Shown here: piece after piece, positions 1 through 11,163 of the stretch
Numbering within the stretch: position 1 is the stretch's first letter
How the letters are laid out: each line of letters begins with the position of its first letter
DNA from: Curvularia sp. ZM96
Lineage: Eukaryota; Ascomycota; Dothideomycetes; Pleosporales; Pleosporaceae
Assembly (NCBI GenBank): GCA_022457065.1
Contig: JAJGBQ010000001.1
Coordinates: 62,001-126,000 of the forward strand
Reading direction: 5' to 3'
Length of the DNA: 64,000 nucleotides
Notes under the pieces: generated by a model
Seen by the model: the letters and a program-made list of their open reading frames with translations, nothing else
Told to the model about the DNA's origin: nothing
The model's database searches: none
Program-made: the position numbers and the translations under genes

Positions 1-1296
1 GAAAATTCGTTACCTGTCAAGGCTGGTGCTTGGAGTTCATAATCGTCGGACGGTTCTTGTGGTCCAGCGTCGTTTAAGTGGCGGATTGGTAATTGTTGAG
101 AGCCTTCCAAATTGTCCAGCTCAGGTGGGACGGATATGTTTGTAACGGCAAACAGGTTGTGGTAAGATACAATCTTAGAAGCGATGGTGATTTTCATCCG
201 CTTGATCTCCGCAGCATTAAGATAATCTGCGGTTAAAGCGATCATGTCTCCTATTTCCTCCCACTCCGCGAGTCCTATCTTGCCAACACCTGGTGTATTT
301 AATCGGAAATAGCTGTTGACAAGATGGTCTCGTTCTAAACTATCCAGAACATCTTCGTGTATCCTCTTGCAACTCGTCAAGCATTGAGCGCAGTATCTTG
401 CCACTTCGAGTTTGAAACTACTCTTCGGCATTGATGAGCTGAGTATCTTCTTCCGTAATCCTTTTTTAGGTAAATTCTCCGCTGTGACAAGCTGATTAGG
501 GTCTTCTTCACCGGTACCGAGACTAATCAAACAGCCAATAGGTCGGTCTGGCCATATCTGTCGTACTTCATTGATGACCAGTCTTGTGGGATTGTTCCAG
601 CCTGTACCTCCGTCTCCATATTTGACATGACCGATAGTGATAGGGGCAAAGAACGTTGGCGCAGCAGAGGTTGCCCGAGCGGCTTCCCATATCCTGCCTG
701 AGAAAGGGAAATCGTATGGAGTTTTGTATGAGCGGAAGATCTCTGCTCGAGCACCCAAACCTCTTGGGATCGTGCACACCACAAAAATCCGACAACCAGC
801 CGCTGGTTCCCCACTCAATACACGTTGCTCCTGCGGTAGGTCAACTGTCTCATCTTTAAGCAATTCGTCGGCTGTGAGCGTGTTTGGACGTGGACAAGGG
901 GCTTCCGCGATGACCTGTTTAATCTGTTTCTCTAGTACTAGGTGATCAAATTTGGCATCAGCCTTGGTAGAGAGTGCGCTGAATGTATCTTTGGAAAGTG
1001 CGATATACTTTTCAATCGCCTGCTCGACAGTCTGTGTAGACTTTGTCAACCTAGAAGTTGTCTAATACCTTCCGCCCACTTACGTATCGAAGCCTTCCTA
1101 GCATGATCGCAATGAGTCCACCAGTGCTTGTGCCGGCTATTAGATCGAAGTAATCGCAAGGACGGAGCGACTCGGGTGTTTGGTCGGTTAATAGAGCGAT
1201 CTGAAGCATCAAGGCTCGAAGGAGATAGAGGGTAGCGATGCCTCTCACTCCTCCCCCGTCTAGCGACAGGATCTTCAGAGGTTGCCTGTCCGCCAT
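1..1296 (-). CDS. Patatin-like phospholipase, 3' end cut by window edge
   Basis: Patatin-family lipid acyl hydrolases use a Ser-Asp dyad to release fatty acids from phospholipids. Exon 1 (1296-1084) begins with ATG and carries the glycine-rich oxyanion motif DGGGVRG (residues 13-19) and the nucleophile elbow GTSTG (55-59, Ser57). A 52-bp intron (1083-1032, GTAAGT..ACAG) keeps the phase and gives LRY-TVEQAIEKY. Exon 2 stays open to base 1 and carries the second dyad motif DGGTG (Asp211) in DGGTGWNNP, then VSLGTG-like ISLGTG. About 414 residues are visible. In fungi this domain often heads NLR-like proteins with NB-ARC/NACHT and TPR or ankyrin repeats; whether that applies here lies beyond the edge. 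The two short ORFs overlapping exon 2 in other frames are not coding. High confidence in family, moderate in full architecture. Confidence 0.9.
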
Positions 1297-1976
1297 TGCT
1301 TTGGCTCTTCAAACCGGTAGGGTTGCTAAACTCTGGTAATTGGCTCGTTTGTTGCATACACTGTTCGTCAGAATTCTATCACACCTCTGACTTACACTAT
1401 AGTACAAAGTGAAGATTTACATCAACTGGCTTTTACATGAACTCGAGGCACCTCATTTGTGGTGGGAAGGGTGCGGCAGAGGCTGAGATAAGGACTTGAG
1501 GACTGAGTGCTGGGATGAATCAGGCTGGCCATACACGTCAAGTTATTAACCGCGCTCCCCAGGTGGCCTTTGGGGCTGAGATAACGCCACCACATGACCA
1601 AGATTGATCCAAGCTGCGTTCCAAGTTGCACATTTCTACAAGTTACGGCGGCAGCACATCGAAAGATGGATGGGATTCACTTGGTAACGCTCTCATACAT
1701 GAAATGTGCCAGAACTGATGTTTAGAAATCGTGTAGCGTTCTGAGAGTCATCAGCGATGTATACACAGGGGATAACATGAAGCTGCGCTTCCAGCGCATG
1801 TATCCGTGCGGGGCTGAGGCCCACGCACGAGCCACGTCAGTCGCCTGATTGCGGGGTCTCGCTGTCTCAACTCGAGCTGACAAAACGAACGAGCTCAGCG
1901 AGTAACATACACGTTCTTTCAGAAATGCCTCTGCGACTTTTGTGACGATAATCCTATCCAGCATAGATACACACAC
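1297..1976. other. Intergenic, divergent promoter region
   Basis: This stretch separates the leftward patatin gene from the rightward zinc-finger gene, so it should hold both promoters. I see only short ORFs without family features, and no clear repeat or RNA gene. Confidence 0.5.
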
Positions 1977-3604
1977 ATGGCCGGACCAGTTCGACTCGTA
2001 CGCTCACGGTCAAATTCCGTCTCTTCTATCACTAGCAACACCACCCAACAATTAGCCTATTGCTCGCTTGAAGGAAAAGAATCCCTTCTCTGGTCTCTGC
2101 ATGAGTGTAACCTCAAAATTCTTCATAACATATATGTGCGAATCTCTGCCGAACGTCAGGATCAGAAAGATTTTGCAGATGTTGTGGAAAACTTAAAAGA
2201 TGAGGTTATCAGGCTGAGGCTATGGGGCAAAGAGGTCGATGTCAAGACTATGTTGGTGGTGGAAAGGTCAAGGGAACTAAGATCTGCCGTTGTAATCCTA
2301 TTGCAGGAGATAGCATCGATCTTGCTGAATCGTACTTTCGCCCGAAAGGAATCAAAGTCTGCATACTCACTATAGCAGGTGCTTGTATCCGTCCGCCGCC
2401 GAGTTGGTGCAGTCATCAATATCAAAAATTGAGAGAGTTGCACGATAGAGTCAGAACCATGACAAATATTCAGACCTACCAAGGTCAACATGACGGGCTT
2501 GATGTTGGGATCGCCTCCCCTAATCTCAGGTTGTTTGACCTGGAAGAACTGATCCTCGATCTGAGATGCTGTACTAGCACGTTAATGGACCTTGTTCCAG
2601 CCATTGAACACACCAAAGATGTTCTTACTCAGTATGTGTCTCATCACAATATATCAAGAGTACAGCAAATGAGCACTTCTGCACTGCAGGCTCAAAGTGC
2701 TCGTAATGACAAGACAGAAATGAAAGCACCAAAAAAGACTGAAGAGCCCAGGCAGAGGATTGTTGGGCCCGAGTTGCAAAGGCCTTCATCGGATACTTCG
2801 AGCACTGTACCACCTACACATACTATAGACAATGTGGTAGCCTCTACTCCAATCATAGATCTAGAGCCGCCTGGCAGTCCATTGCCATACCACATGAACG
2901 AAATGATCGTATGCACCTGCGGCGGCATTCAGTTTGACTCTTGTTTGTGCGGGGTAAGACTTCTTTACTCGTGTTTTTAGAGCCTCTCCCTAACAGTAAT
3001 GGCTGCAGTTGGCAAATAACGACGCAGCAGCACCCGCAGTACCTGACGATACTGTTAGCATGCTATCGCCCGAATCCTCCCAGTTCAACGTAGTTATAGA
3101 GCACATGGCAAACTACGTTACTGAAATCAATCTGCCAGCTTCAAACAAGTACATAGATACGAACGACACAATGGCGCGACCAAGCACTGTGCAGGCGCAT
3201 ATTGAGGATATATACACTCCTGGTGACCGCTTGTCATTGCATAAGCGACGAGCTCCTCGCGAGTATGGTTTCGTTTGCAACGAGTCGGGATGTAACGAAG
3301 TTTTTCATCGACAATGCGACCTTAAGTAAGCCATATCTATATAATTTGTAAACTAATGTAACTAACTATACGTAGCCGTCACCACAGAACAGGTCACCCT
3401 AACAATAAGCCACATATATGTCCTATCTGCGACAGGGGCTTCCTTTACCCAAAAGACCTTCGTAGACATAGTCGCCAACATAGTGACCCTTCCTCTTCTA
3501 TAGTCACCTTTCGTTGTGACCATCCTGACTGCAGCAACCTTGATGGTTTCTCACGCAAGGACAACCTCAAGAGGCATCAGCGAAGGCAGCACGCAAAGGA
3601 ATAA
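1977..3604 (+). CDS. C2H2 zinc-finger protein with helical N-terminal region (4 exons)
   Basis: Exons 1977-2331, 2376-2953, 3009-3325 and 3376-3604 join in phase to 492 residues. The introns are 44, 55 and 50 bp; the first one (GTACTT..TATAG) is the least certain. The N-terminal 250 residues look helical and resemble the regulatory N-terminal regions seen on many fungal zinc-finger and STAND proteins; this is a weak resemblance. A Cys-rich patch (CTCGG..CLCG) ends exon 2. The C-terminus has three C2H2-type fingers: CNESGCNEVFHRQCDL-x-RHHRTGH across the last intron, CPICDRGFLYPKDLRRHSRQH, and CDHPDCSNLDGFSRKDNLKRHQRRQH. It probably acts as a nuclear DNA-binding regulator; no target is visible. 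It is divergent from the patatin gene. Confidence 0.8.
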
Positions 3605-4716
3605 CCAACGCATACCTATCCCAACCTAAGTACTGTCATCAGCGATCGCGGCTTCATCTTTATGCGCAACTGCGCAACGGATCCAAGCAGCCACACATTC
3701 CGTATATAGCTTAGCACAAGAATTCACCTGTAGAACCATCGGTATAATTGGTTAATCTTCGATCTTCTAGTGACTGGACTTTTGAAACGCTGCCTACAGG
3801 GGTGAAGCCACAATCGATAATGACAGTACGCCACGAACAAATGGAAATGGCAGATAGCAAAAACAGTACAGATCAATTGACCGCACCTACACGTGTGACA
3901 TAACGCGACAAAAGGCATCTCTCCATGCAACCCACTCCACGACCGACCTGATCTATCAGCACACAACGTTAAACGAACCCGTGTTGTACACACGCTAACC
4001 GCACACCTGTAGTGCAATGCAATGAATAATATGCACTTCTAGGTGCAAAATGGAAGAAACGCATCACGTCCATAGCTTAGCATTGCGTGACAGTGATTCT
4101 CAACACCACCCCTTGCTTACAGCAGGTACCCCAACATGGATCGTATCTTCAGATTCCGAGCTTGTACTCCGCCATGTAGTATTATCTACTAGCATGTTTG
4201 TTTCTAACGTCTATGCGACGAGCTTGTTTACAGCATTTAATTTGGTCCACGTTGGCAATTTGCACAGCGCACGGAAAAGGCGCTTTAATAATAAATTCCA
4301 GAGCTATTTACAGCAAAAGGATTATGTATGACGAGACCGACAATGCGCGCGCCGCACGTGATCATCAATTCACGTGATTGTGATGCAGCTTGCCTCTTCC
4401 GACGATGGTTATATCATAACTAGCATGAGCGAACAACAAAGCATATGTGCGACTGAAGGGTACTTCACATGCTTGACCAGACCACAAGATGCTGTATGCT
4501 GCTTCCGGCGGTGATATTCTGCCTCCAGAATATCTAGCATTTACCCCTACATCGATGATACGTAATGCATTGAGCGTTGAAGTCAACTTCAGAACCTGAC
4601 GTGATACCAATGAGAGGAAGTCTTCCTTTGCAGGGGATGATCTTCGTTGTTTGCTTAGCTATGAGCTACGTCCCCCAGATTTTCCTTGTGTAGAGTTGGT
4701 TGACATGATCGCAGGA
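3605..4716. other. Gene-poor intergenic stretch
   Basis: Only short ORFs with no recognisable domain, signal peptide or splice-consistent extension were seen on either strand. Confidence 0.5.
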
Positions 4717-5155
4717 TCAACACCTCCAGTAGCATCGCATGCTCTTCGCAGACCCAAGATCCGTCATGCACTTAGTTCCGTGCGAATTCCCAGAGTCTCT
4801 GACTTGGTTTTGACAGTTCGTATCGCTGTATGCAACACAGTCAACGCCCTGCAACTCTGTCAGTTGTTTCTCATCCAGAACGGAACAGCCACGATGAGCA
4901 TACCCATAGGGTGCTTCCTGCAACCTTGATGCTGTTGAAAGAGTCGTAAACAAAGCAAGCACCGGTGCAATCGGGCTTGTAGCTGCCAAGAGTGCGTCCT
5001 GAAGTACAACCTCCATCGGCATAGTAAGTGACGCAGGCGTCGCTGTCGCAGTTCTTGCGTTTCTCCAATCCGGATTCTGGGGCCGGAATAGGGTCGGCTG
5101 ATGCCAGGGGAGTGAGGAATAGAAGAAGCGGAACTATCTTGAGAAATTGATGCAT
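4717..5155 (-). CDS. Small secreted protein with 10 cysteines (paralogue of 5840-6235)
   Basis: Exons 5155-4904 and 4848-4717, split by a 55-bp intron (GTATGC..TTGCAG), give 127 residues. The start is the ATG before a clear signal peptide (MHQFLKIVPLLLFLTPLASA). A short propeptide then ends in LEKR, a Kex2-type site. The mature part has ten cysteines. It aligns along its length with the protein at 5840-6235: CVTYY/CVQYY, GSYKPDC-GACF/SSYKPDC-GACF, CVAYSDTNC/CTVYSDDNC, and a shared end S(M)(R/K)CY(W/Y)RC. The alignment fixes the splice site (LW-GVDC against LF-GVAC). Size, cysteine count and secretion fit the effector-like class of fungal proteins; the true function is unknown. A TATA box lies 70 bp upstream. 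Confidence 0.85.
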
Positions 5156-5224
5156 GACGAAATGAGTCCGACAGTGAGTTGTTGTGTTTGAATGTGTCCT
5201 GAGTATTTCTGTGAGTCTCTTGGT

Positions 5225-5231
5225 ATTTATA
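5225..5231 (-). promoter_or_regulatory. TATA box for the 10-Cys gene ending at 4717
   Basis: TATAAAT on the minus strand, about 70 bp before the ATG at 5155. The position fits a short fungal 5' UTR. Confidence 0.5.
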
Positions 5232-5450
5232 CCCGAACTGAGGCGGATGGTCATTGTGTAGCACCGGAGAAGCTACATAGACTATATGCTGACAGAACAA
5301 CAGAAATATTAACTGCCCGAGTCACCGAATAGGCGGTGCAGACAGTGTGCCAATTAGAACCAGTCGCTACTGTCCACATGGAACAGAAGGGGACTCATGC
5401 CACCACGTGTGCACGGAATTCGGTCAACGAGGTACTTCCAATAGCGGAAA

Positions 5451-5606
5451 CTTGCCTACAAAGTTGCTAACAATCAAGTTGATCGACAAAGTGATTCCCT
5501 AACCCTAGCTAGAGCCCTGGACGTGTATGGTGTCACGGAGCGCGATGTGGCACGTTCGCGAATCAATCTGCCGATCAAGTTGATTGTTAGCAACTCTGTT
5601 TGCCTA
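5451..5606. mobile_element. 140-bp hAT-type MITE with 8-bp target duplication
   Basis: The element runs 5459-5598. Its ends are inverted copies: the left end starts CAAAGTTGCTAACAATCAAG and the right end, reversed, starts CAGAGTTGCTAACAATCAAC, and similarity continues imperfectly for about 45 bp. Flanking 8-mers are cttgccta (5451-5458) and tttgccta (5599-5606), identical at 7 of 8 positions, the length typical of hAT insertions. The same terminal motif occurs at the edges of the larger hAT remnants at 12.1 kb and 25.07 kb, so this is probably an internally deleted member of that family. It has no coding capacity. Confidence 0.85.
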
Positions 5607-5709
5607 ATGTGGCATCTACTTTCGTGCATAATGCTGAATCAGAAAATAGTGCTTAGATTCAATAACTGATAATTTTTAATAACATACAACTTCTGCTAGG
5701 TACTATGCA

Positions 5710-5717
5710 TATATAAA
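5710..5717 (+). promoter_or_regulatory. TATA box for the 10-Cys gene at 5840
   Basis: TATATAAA, about 125 bp before the ATG at 5840. Confidence 0.5.
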
Positions 5718-5839
5718 CCATTGTAAATGGCACGACTTGAATCCAGCACACAGTTCCTCTTCACCAGATCGAGCATTTCCGGCCTCGCAAACATCAAACA
5801 TCTTACAGCATTCATTCAAATCGGAGCGCATCCTCCACT

Positions 5840-6235
5840 ATGAAATCGTCCATCGTAGCCGTCATCTTGGCCTTCTCTTCAACAGCTCTCTCGGCGCCAG
5901 CATCGACCGACCTCGACTCTATCGCAGTCGACGCCTCCAATCTCGTCGCGCGCGACTCATGCGAAAACGGTAGCGGGCAATGCGTGCAGTACTACAGCCA
6001 ACCCGGCTGCAAAGGCGTTATTAGTAGCTATAAGCCCGACTGCTCTGGGGCGTGCTTCCGATACAACTCCTTCCAGAGCTTGGGCACCAATGGCAATCTC
6101 CTCTTTGGTGTCGCGTGTACTGTTTACTCGGACGACAACTGTAACAACGAAGTCAAGAACATCCCGAATCATAAGGGAACACGATGCGACGATGTTGGCA
6201 CGGCGAGGAGCATGAAATGTTACTATAGATGCTGA
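5840..6235 (+). CDS. Small secreted protein with 10 cysteines (intronless paralogue)
   Basis: A single exon gives 131 residues. The signal peptide is MKSSIVAVILAFSSTALSA and is followed by a propeptide ending in VAR. The mature region has ten cysteines and ends in KCYYRC. It pairs with the protein at 4717-5155: cysteine spacing and the motifs SYKPDC-GACF, VYSDDNC and GTARSMKC are conserved, but this copy lacks the intron at the LF-GVAC position. The two genes are head to head about 685 bp apart with a MITE between them, which suggests an inverted duplication. A secreted, disulphide-rich, effector-like role is inferred from form only. Confidence 0.85.
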   Translation: MKSSIVAVILAFSSTALSAPASTDLDSIAVDASNLVARDSCENGSGQCVQYYSQPGCKGVISSYKPDCSGACFRYNSFQSLGTNGNLLFGVACTVYSDDNCNNEVKNIPNHKGTRCDDVGTARSMKCYYRC

Positions 6236-6826
6236 AGCGAATGAAGATTGAGGATGAAGTGAATAGGCAGTTCGCGAGCTTACGGCAAATTGGATTGTTC
6301 TAGCACTGCATCAGTAATCGCAAATTTGTGCGACTCTTTGTACGGGTCTAAGTCGAGATGAACAGGTCTAGATTAGTTTCAAGTAGCCGCAAGAGTCGCA
6401 TCAATGTCTAAAGCAATGCCTTACGTCTCTTAAGGTTTCTACACAGTGTTGAATCCAGCTCCGCTCCCTAGCTATGTGGCTAGGTTGTTCTAACTCCTAA
6501 CCAATATGAGGCGCGGTTCACCCAGATGACTCATCAGGCAGTCAAGATACTTAGTGCCTGACCATTCTGCAGTGTTCCATATCTTGACATGCTTCTAGAC
6601 TGATTCACGAAAGTTCAAGGAGACTCAAGGCAGTCTAAGACGGCAACGCTTTGCAGCATAGCAGTAACTTATATATTGTATAGCGAGCGAAAATATAAAC
6701 GAGTGATTTTCCGCTACTGCCAGTTTTTCGTAATGTGTGGATAGACATGAGGAGACATGACAGAGCCATTTCCCTCACACAACAGACCCTCTATTCCCCC
6801 AAGGACCTCCGCCCAGCGCAATGCCT
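6236..6826. other. Intergenic between convergent secreted-protein genes
   Basis: Downstream region of both the rightward 10-Cys gene and the leftward gene ending at 6827. I see no gene-like signal. Confidence 0.4.
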
Positions 6827-7179
6827 TTAAAAGCAGACATCGTTCACCTTAACACCATTCTGTTGGCAGCCTGTGCGGCATCTCTCCTCGAGCCTAATAA
6901 CGCCACTGCTTCCACCTACGCAGTAGAACAGAGCACGGCTTTCCCCGCCCGCAAAACCTTTAGCGCTCAATTCCTGGTCAATTTGGCCCTGGTAGTTACC
7001 TACGAGCGTGAGAGAATATTAGTTAGTAGATACAAAGTAAAGATAGATAGATTGTGTATGAGCGTACCAATGGCGGTAAGGGTTTTGGCGCAGTATAGAT
7101 AGCCAGGTCTGCAGTTGTCTGCCACAGCGCCGGTGATGGCGACAGCGAGGAGAGAGATGAAAAGAGTAGATGGCTTCAT
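6827..7179 (-). CDS. Small secreted cysteine-rich protein, 'GNYQGQID' family
   Basis: No long ORF marks this gene; the ORF on the opposite strand is its shadow. Exons 7179-7068 and 6999-6827 with a 68-bp intron (GTACGC..CGTAG) join in phase to 94 residues. The signal peptide is MKPSTLFISLLAVAITGAVA. The mature start DNCRPGYLYCAKTLTAIG and, after the splice, GNYQGQIDQEL match a widespread fungal family of small secreted proteins (C-x-PG-x(2)-YC...IG(N/K)Y-x(2)-QID). The second half has CVGGSSG, CRTGCQ and a C-terminal VNDVCF, six cysteines in all. Members are often studied as candidate effectors; the activity is unknown. Confidence 0.85.
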
Positions 7180-9199
7180 GGCTGTTCAGCTTTTGTTGCG
7201 GTCGGATGTTCGATTGTAGAGATCTTGGTAGTGAAGGGATTGAATGCTTGATGATGAGTTACATCTTATGGGTGGGCTTAGGTCTTTATATACAGCTCTG
7301 GTATCCACAGATATACCCTCTCTGGCCTCACTGCCCTAGGATGCTCTCATCCATAATACACAAAATCATTCCGCGGAGGTGATCATTCAAAGGAGCAGAC
7401 GAAGTGATGTGGAGAAACAACATAGAGAGCTCTACATTGGCGAGAAGACGAGCGTTATGCTCAGGCGTCTTTTCGGAAAATGCTACAAAGCAATGACATG
7501 AGGTTGCTGCGACCGATGTCTTGGCTGCTCCCCTAGACGTAATATGGAATAGGGGCTTGAATAGTATCCTCTGTTCTACTCGTAAGCATCCTAAACAGGA
7601 GAAGGTATGATCCTACTCGATACGATGGTCCGCGGAACCGGCTTCACTGTTACAAGCAGCGACATCATTGGACCAAATCTGCCAGCAAGGGTCATTAGCG
7701 CTACCACCTTCCTTGAGTACGTCGGAGTCAACTGTCAGCATTTTAATTAGCAGAAGTACGTAAGGGTTTCAATTAGAAGTGAAACGACACCACAGTTTAG
7801 CGACAGACGCCGCAAGAGTGGAGAGCAGTTGAAAAACTAGCTAGCCCTAGCCGAGGTGGCTGGCTGAACACGCTAGCGGCCCGGTAGCGCCACCGGCTGT
7901 TCCCAATTCGGGTATTTTTCCAGCTGAGAACTCGTGATGTAGATATTCTGCAGGTACCCTGGAGCTTACTCATAGACCTCAGCTGGCGATGTAGGTTATT
8001 ACTGTATTAGTTCGGCTTCGCATTGGTCCAACCCTAAGACACCAAGGAAGAGTGGTAAGGGGCCTTACGTCTTTAATGAAGCTCCAGTCTATACGAGGCG
8101 GATTCTGAATGAGAGTTGCATTAGGACTTATGCCAAGTGTCGCTGCAAAAGGTAGAGCTAATTTGACAGCGAGTGTGAATTCCATGTAACGTTGAGAGCA
8201 CTATAGTGCACTAGCATGGCAAGGCAGACAGCCATCTATAGGGTTTCCAAAGCCGCGGACTTGAGGTTGAACGTATTGCGCACTCTATTAAGTCAATGGA
8301 CAAGGCTTGTTCGAGCAACAAAAGTTTCAGAATATCAATATCAGTGTGTTGCTATAGATATAGCGACCTGTGCTAGAATGGTGATGACGACAGAGAGCCA
8401 GAAAAATAGAAGAATGAGTGTATGCATTGCTCTTGCTGCAACTCCGCATAGACAAATTCAGCAAGGCATCTGTCTTTATTATATCCTACCCTCATACCTT
8501 GTGATGGCCTGATCTTAAGCTGAACCTGAGTGCCAAAAACAATGCATCGTATACATGGTTTTGTTATCTCTCTATTCTATTCATCTACGATGTCCGCATG
8601 AAACTATGCAATGGTGCGCAGATCTTTAATTTGCAACATGACCCAGCATTGGTAAGCTGTACGGAAGAGAAAGCGGTAGTTTGTTCTCCGTAATCAAGCC
8701 AATGCGGATTTGCCCTCAACAGCTACAGGCGGCTCATTTGGGATGACTCAACATGCGCCACCTGAACGCTACAAGAATGTTGCCTAGCTGTGCTTCCAGT
8801 GGCCGTGAAGAACTTACCTCCTCCTCTTCAATTCTCTCCCGCAAGCCCGTCCATACCACAGTAATTCCAAATCCTGTGTTCCTACCTGGTCTTCGACTTG
8901 TACGCTCCTAAATTCAACCTACTGGACAGCACTCCTCTGCCCGTTCATGCAATGTCGGCATTAGCTCTTGATAAGCCTCGCACGGCTATGTGATGGAGGT
9001 CTACTATAGCACGACGTATCCTGGTGGTAATACGCAACGAGTTGGGCAGGAAGTATCCATCTCACTAGGCTACGCATCTTAACGTGATACGATCCCAAGT
9101 CGTGATAGATGGCTAGGCAATAGAAACCCAGAAATGATTACAGAATAATTCTTGTATCGTAACACATGCCCATTGTATTTTGAAATAAGCTTTTCCATG
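7180..9199. other. Gene-poor stretch of about 2 kb
   Basis: The first part is upstream of the secreted gene at 7179; a minus-strand TATATAAA at 7285-7292 is its probable TATA box. The rest holds short ORFs (for example 8216-8512 +) with no domain or splice support. No repeat ends were found. Confidence 0.5.
7285..7292 (-). promoter_or_regulatory. TATA box for the secreted gene starting at 7179
   Basis: TATATAAA on the minus strand, about 106 bp upstream of the ATG. Confidence 0.45.
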
Positions 9200-10486
9200 T
9201 TACCCTAACCTATTGGTCGTGCTGAACCCATTTACGTTTGGCAGCCCCACTGAATAAAGCTTGAGAGCGAGTTTTCGCATGTACAGTTCGCATGGCTTAC
9301 AGTTCTGCCACCCATCATCGCGAGACAGATGCTCCGAACGCAATTCACAGTCATCATCCTTAGACGTAGCACCCGTCTCGATCGCTGAATCGAAAGAGCT
9401 CACACCAGCTTCAGCAGCAGCGGCGGCGGCTTCCTCTTCCTCCATCCTCCTCAACTCGGCTTCCTCCTCTTCTAGACGTATCCGTTCTGCCTCTTCTTCC
9501 TCCTGTTGCCTGATCTTAGCAGTCTCCTCTTCTTCTTTCTGGCGCTTTACATCTTCCTCTTCCTTCAACTTCGCCTCTTTCTCCAACTTGGCCTTTAGCT
9601 TCTTCGCCTGTGACTTACTAAGCCCCGCATAAGGATCTACCTCCACCTTTGGAGGTTCAGGTTCCGGCTCCGGTTCGGGTACGAATTCAGGCTCTGGCTC
9701 TGGCTCTGGCTCTGGCTCAGGTGACGGGGGCTCGTCCTCATGTACGTCCTTATTCTTTTTCTTCTTGTTCTTTGCGGTGCTGCCAGAGCTAAATGCTCCC
9801 CATGAGTCGTCCTCTTCTTTCTTCTCACGCGTTGACATTTTGTCAGTTGCGGTATTTTCTTTGCGCAACTTGCCTACTTCCTCGTTGTACAGACCAAAGA
9901 TGACTTGAGCCAGTAGCTTCATCAACGTAGGGCTTTCAATGTTTTCGAAGAATTCCGGTGCCGATAACATAGAACGGTCTTGTTCGAAGGTCCATCGAAT
10001 TTTCTTTGACACGAAGTCTCGAAGCCACGCATTTTCGTCAGAAGTCCCTGCAATAGACTCTTCTCGAATAGCGCGCACGGCGTCACGCAAACACATTTGC
10101 TTGCCTCGTCGCTCCAGCTCAATTTGTGCTAATTCTTGGAGGCCAGGTACGCTGTACTTCTTAGCAGCTTCTAGAGCAAGCGCAGCTGTCTGGAACTCAT
10201 TTTGGACAAGAGTTTTGTGGGTGTACTCATCATCCTCGACATCTTCGTCGTTGAGTGTCTGATAGACACCCGTGTGCAAGAAGTGGATCAAGACGTGACC
10301 AATGCTTGCGTCAACATCTACGAGGTGAATCTCGTTAGTCCAGGCATCACGACTCAGGATATTCTCCAATCTTTGCAGCAGAACCTCCGGGAGATAATAT
10401 ATCTGATGAGTAGGACCAAAGTGTAAGGTAACATATGGACTTGTATATAGGCTGATGTAGTCAGCTTTAAAGAGGTGTGCTTGCAT
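9200..10486 (-). CDS. BTB/POZ-domain protein with Pro-Glu repeat and coiled coil
   Basis: One exon, 428 residues. Residues about 15-115 look like a fungal BTB/POZ domain (YVTLHFG, YYLPEVLL, HLVDVDASIGHVLIHFLHTG), a protein-binding fold often used as a dimer or Cul3 adaptor. A helical region follows to about 215. Residues 255-279 are a nearly pure Pro-Glu repeat broken only by EFVP. Residues 288-360 are a charged Lys/Glu coiled coil ending in a run of six alanines. The tail has a CxxC pair (NCKPCELYMRKLALKLY). Many fungi have such BTB proteins of unknown role. It is divergent from the zinc-finger gene at 11164. Confidence 0.8.
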   Translation of the reverse strand: MQAHLFKADYISLYTSPYVTLHFGPTHQIYYLPEVLLQRLENILSRDAWTNEIHLVDVDASIGHVLIHFLHTGVYQTLNDEDVEDDEYTHKTLVQNEFQTAALALEAAKKYSVPGLQELAQIELERRGKQMCLRDAVRAIREESIAGTSDENAWLRDFVSKKIRWTFEQDRSMLSAPEFFENIESPTLMKLLAQVIFGLYNEEVGKLRKENTATDKMSTREKKEEDDSWGAFSSGSTAKNKKKKNKDVHEDEPPSPEPEPEPEPEPEFVPEPEPEPEPPKVEVDPYAGLSKSQAKKLKAKLEKEAKLKEEEDVKRQKEEEETAKIRQQEEEEAERIRLEEEEAELRRMEEEEAAAAAAEAGVSSFDSAIETGATSKDDDCELRSEHLSRDDGWQNCKPCELYMRKLALKLYSVGLPNVNGFSTTNRLG

Positions 10487-11163
10487 GAACGGAGGAAGCC
10501 TGCATCACCTTGTTTTCAATCGAGGAAATACATCTTTGGCCGCTTGGACGCGCTTGATCTTTTTAGCCATCGCAATTGAAGCAGTTCGGGTGGTACTATT
10601 CGTAAGATCTTAGAAAAATCTGGAGGGAATTCTTGGAATGGCGCTGAAGTCAACGACATAGAGTCTTTATCTTGAATGCAGAGTCTTTTTCAAAACATCT
10701 TGTCCTGGTTTCGTGCATGGCCATTCGTGAACGGCATCCCACCCACGCATTAACGCGTTGTTCGTGGAGGACCTCTGCACATGCATTAACACGACACCTT
10801 GCATGCCAGGCCGCTTAACCGCTTGACCCCGCACCTAAATCCTCAGCCTGATCAGAGATCATGTGCTCAGTTCGTAATCGCCATGAAAAGTACCTGAAAA
10901 GGATAAGCCTTGGTATGGGTAGAGCGGACTTGTCGTACTGCACGTCAGTTCATGCGCGCACTTCCAAGAATTCAGCTCGCAGGTGCAGCCACAGCGCGTG
11001 ATGTGTCACTATACCATTGGTTCCAAAGTTGCATAGGATTTCCACAAGACAGTGACCTCGTTCCGATTCATGTCTTATAAGCTCAACTCAGCAATCGTCA
11101 GCACTTCCCATGTAGCCGCAATTTCAAGCTACAAATCCACCACAGATTTGAACAGGACACGCA
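10487..11163. other. Divergent promoter region
   Basis: Lies between the leftward BTB gene and the rightward zinc-finger gene. No coding or repeat signal was seen. Confidence 0.45.

Noticed and set aside
4050..4331. 93-codon plus-strand ORF after a clean ATG
   Set aside because: No family resemblance; length is within chance expectation for this composition.
6821..7102. 93-codon plus-strand ORF
   Set aside because: It is antisense to a two-exon secreted protein with signal peptide and family motif on the minus strand.
8216..8512. 98-codon plus-strand ORF
   Set aside because: No recognisable motif and no promoter or splice support.
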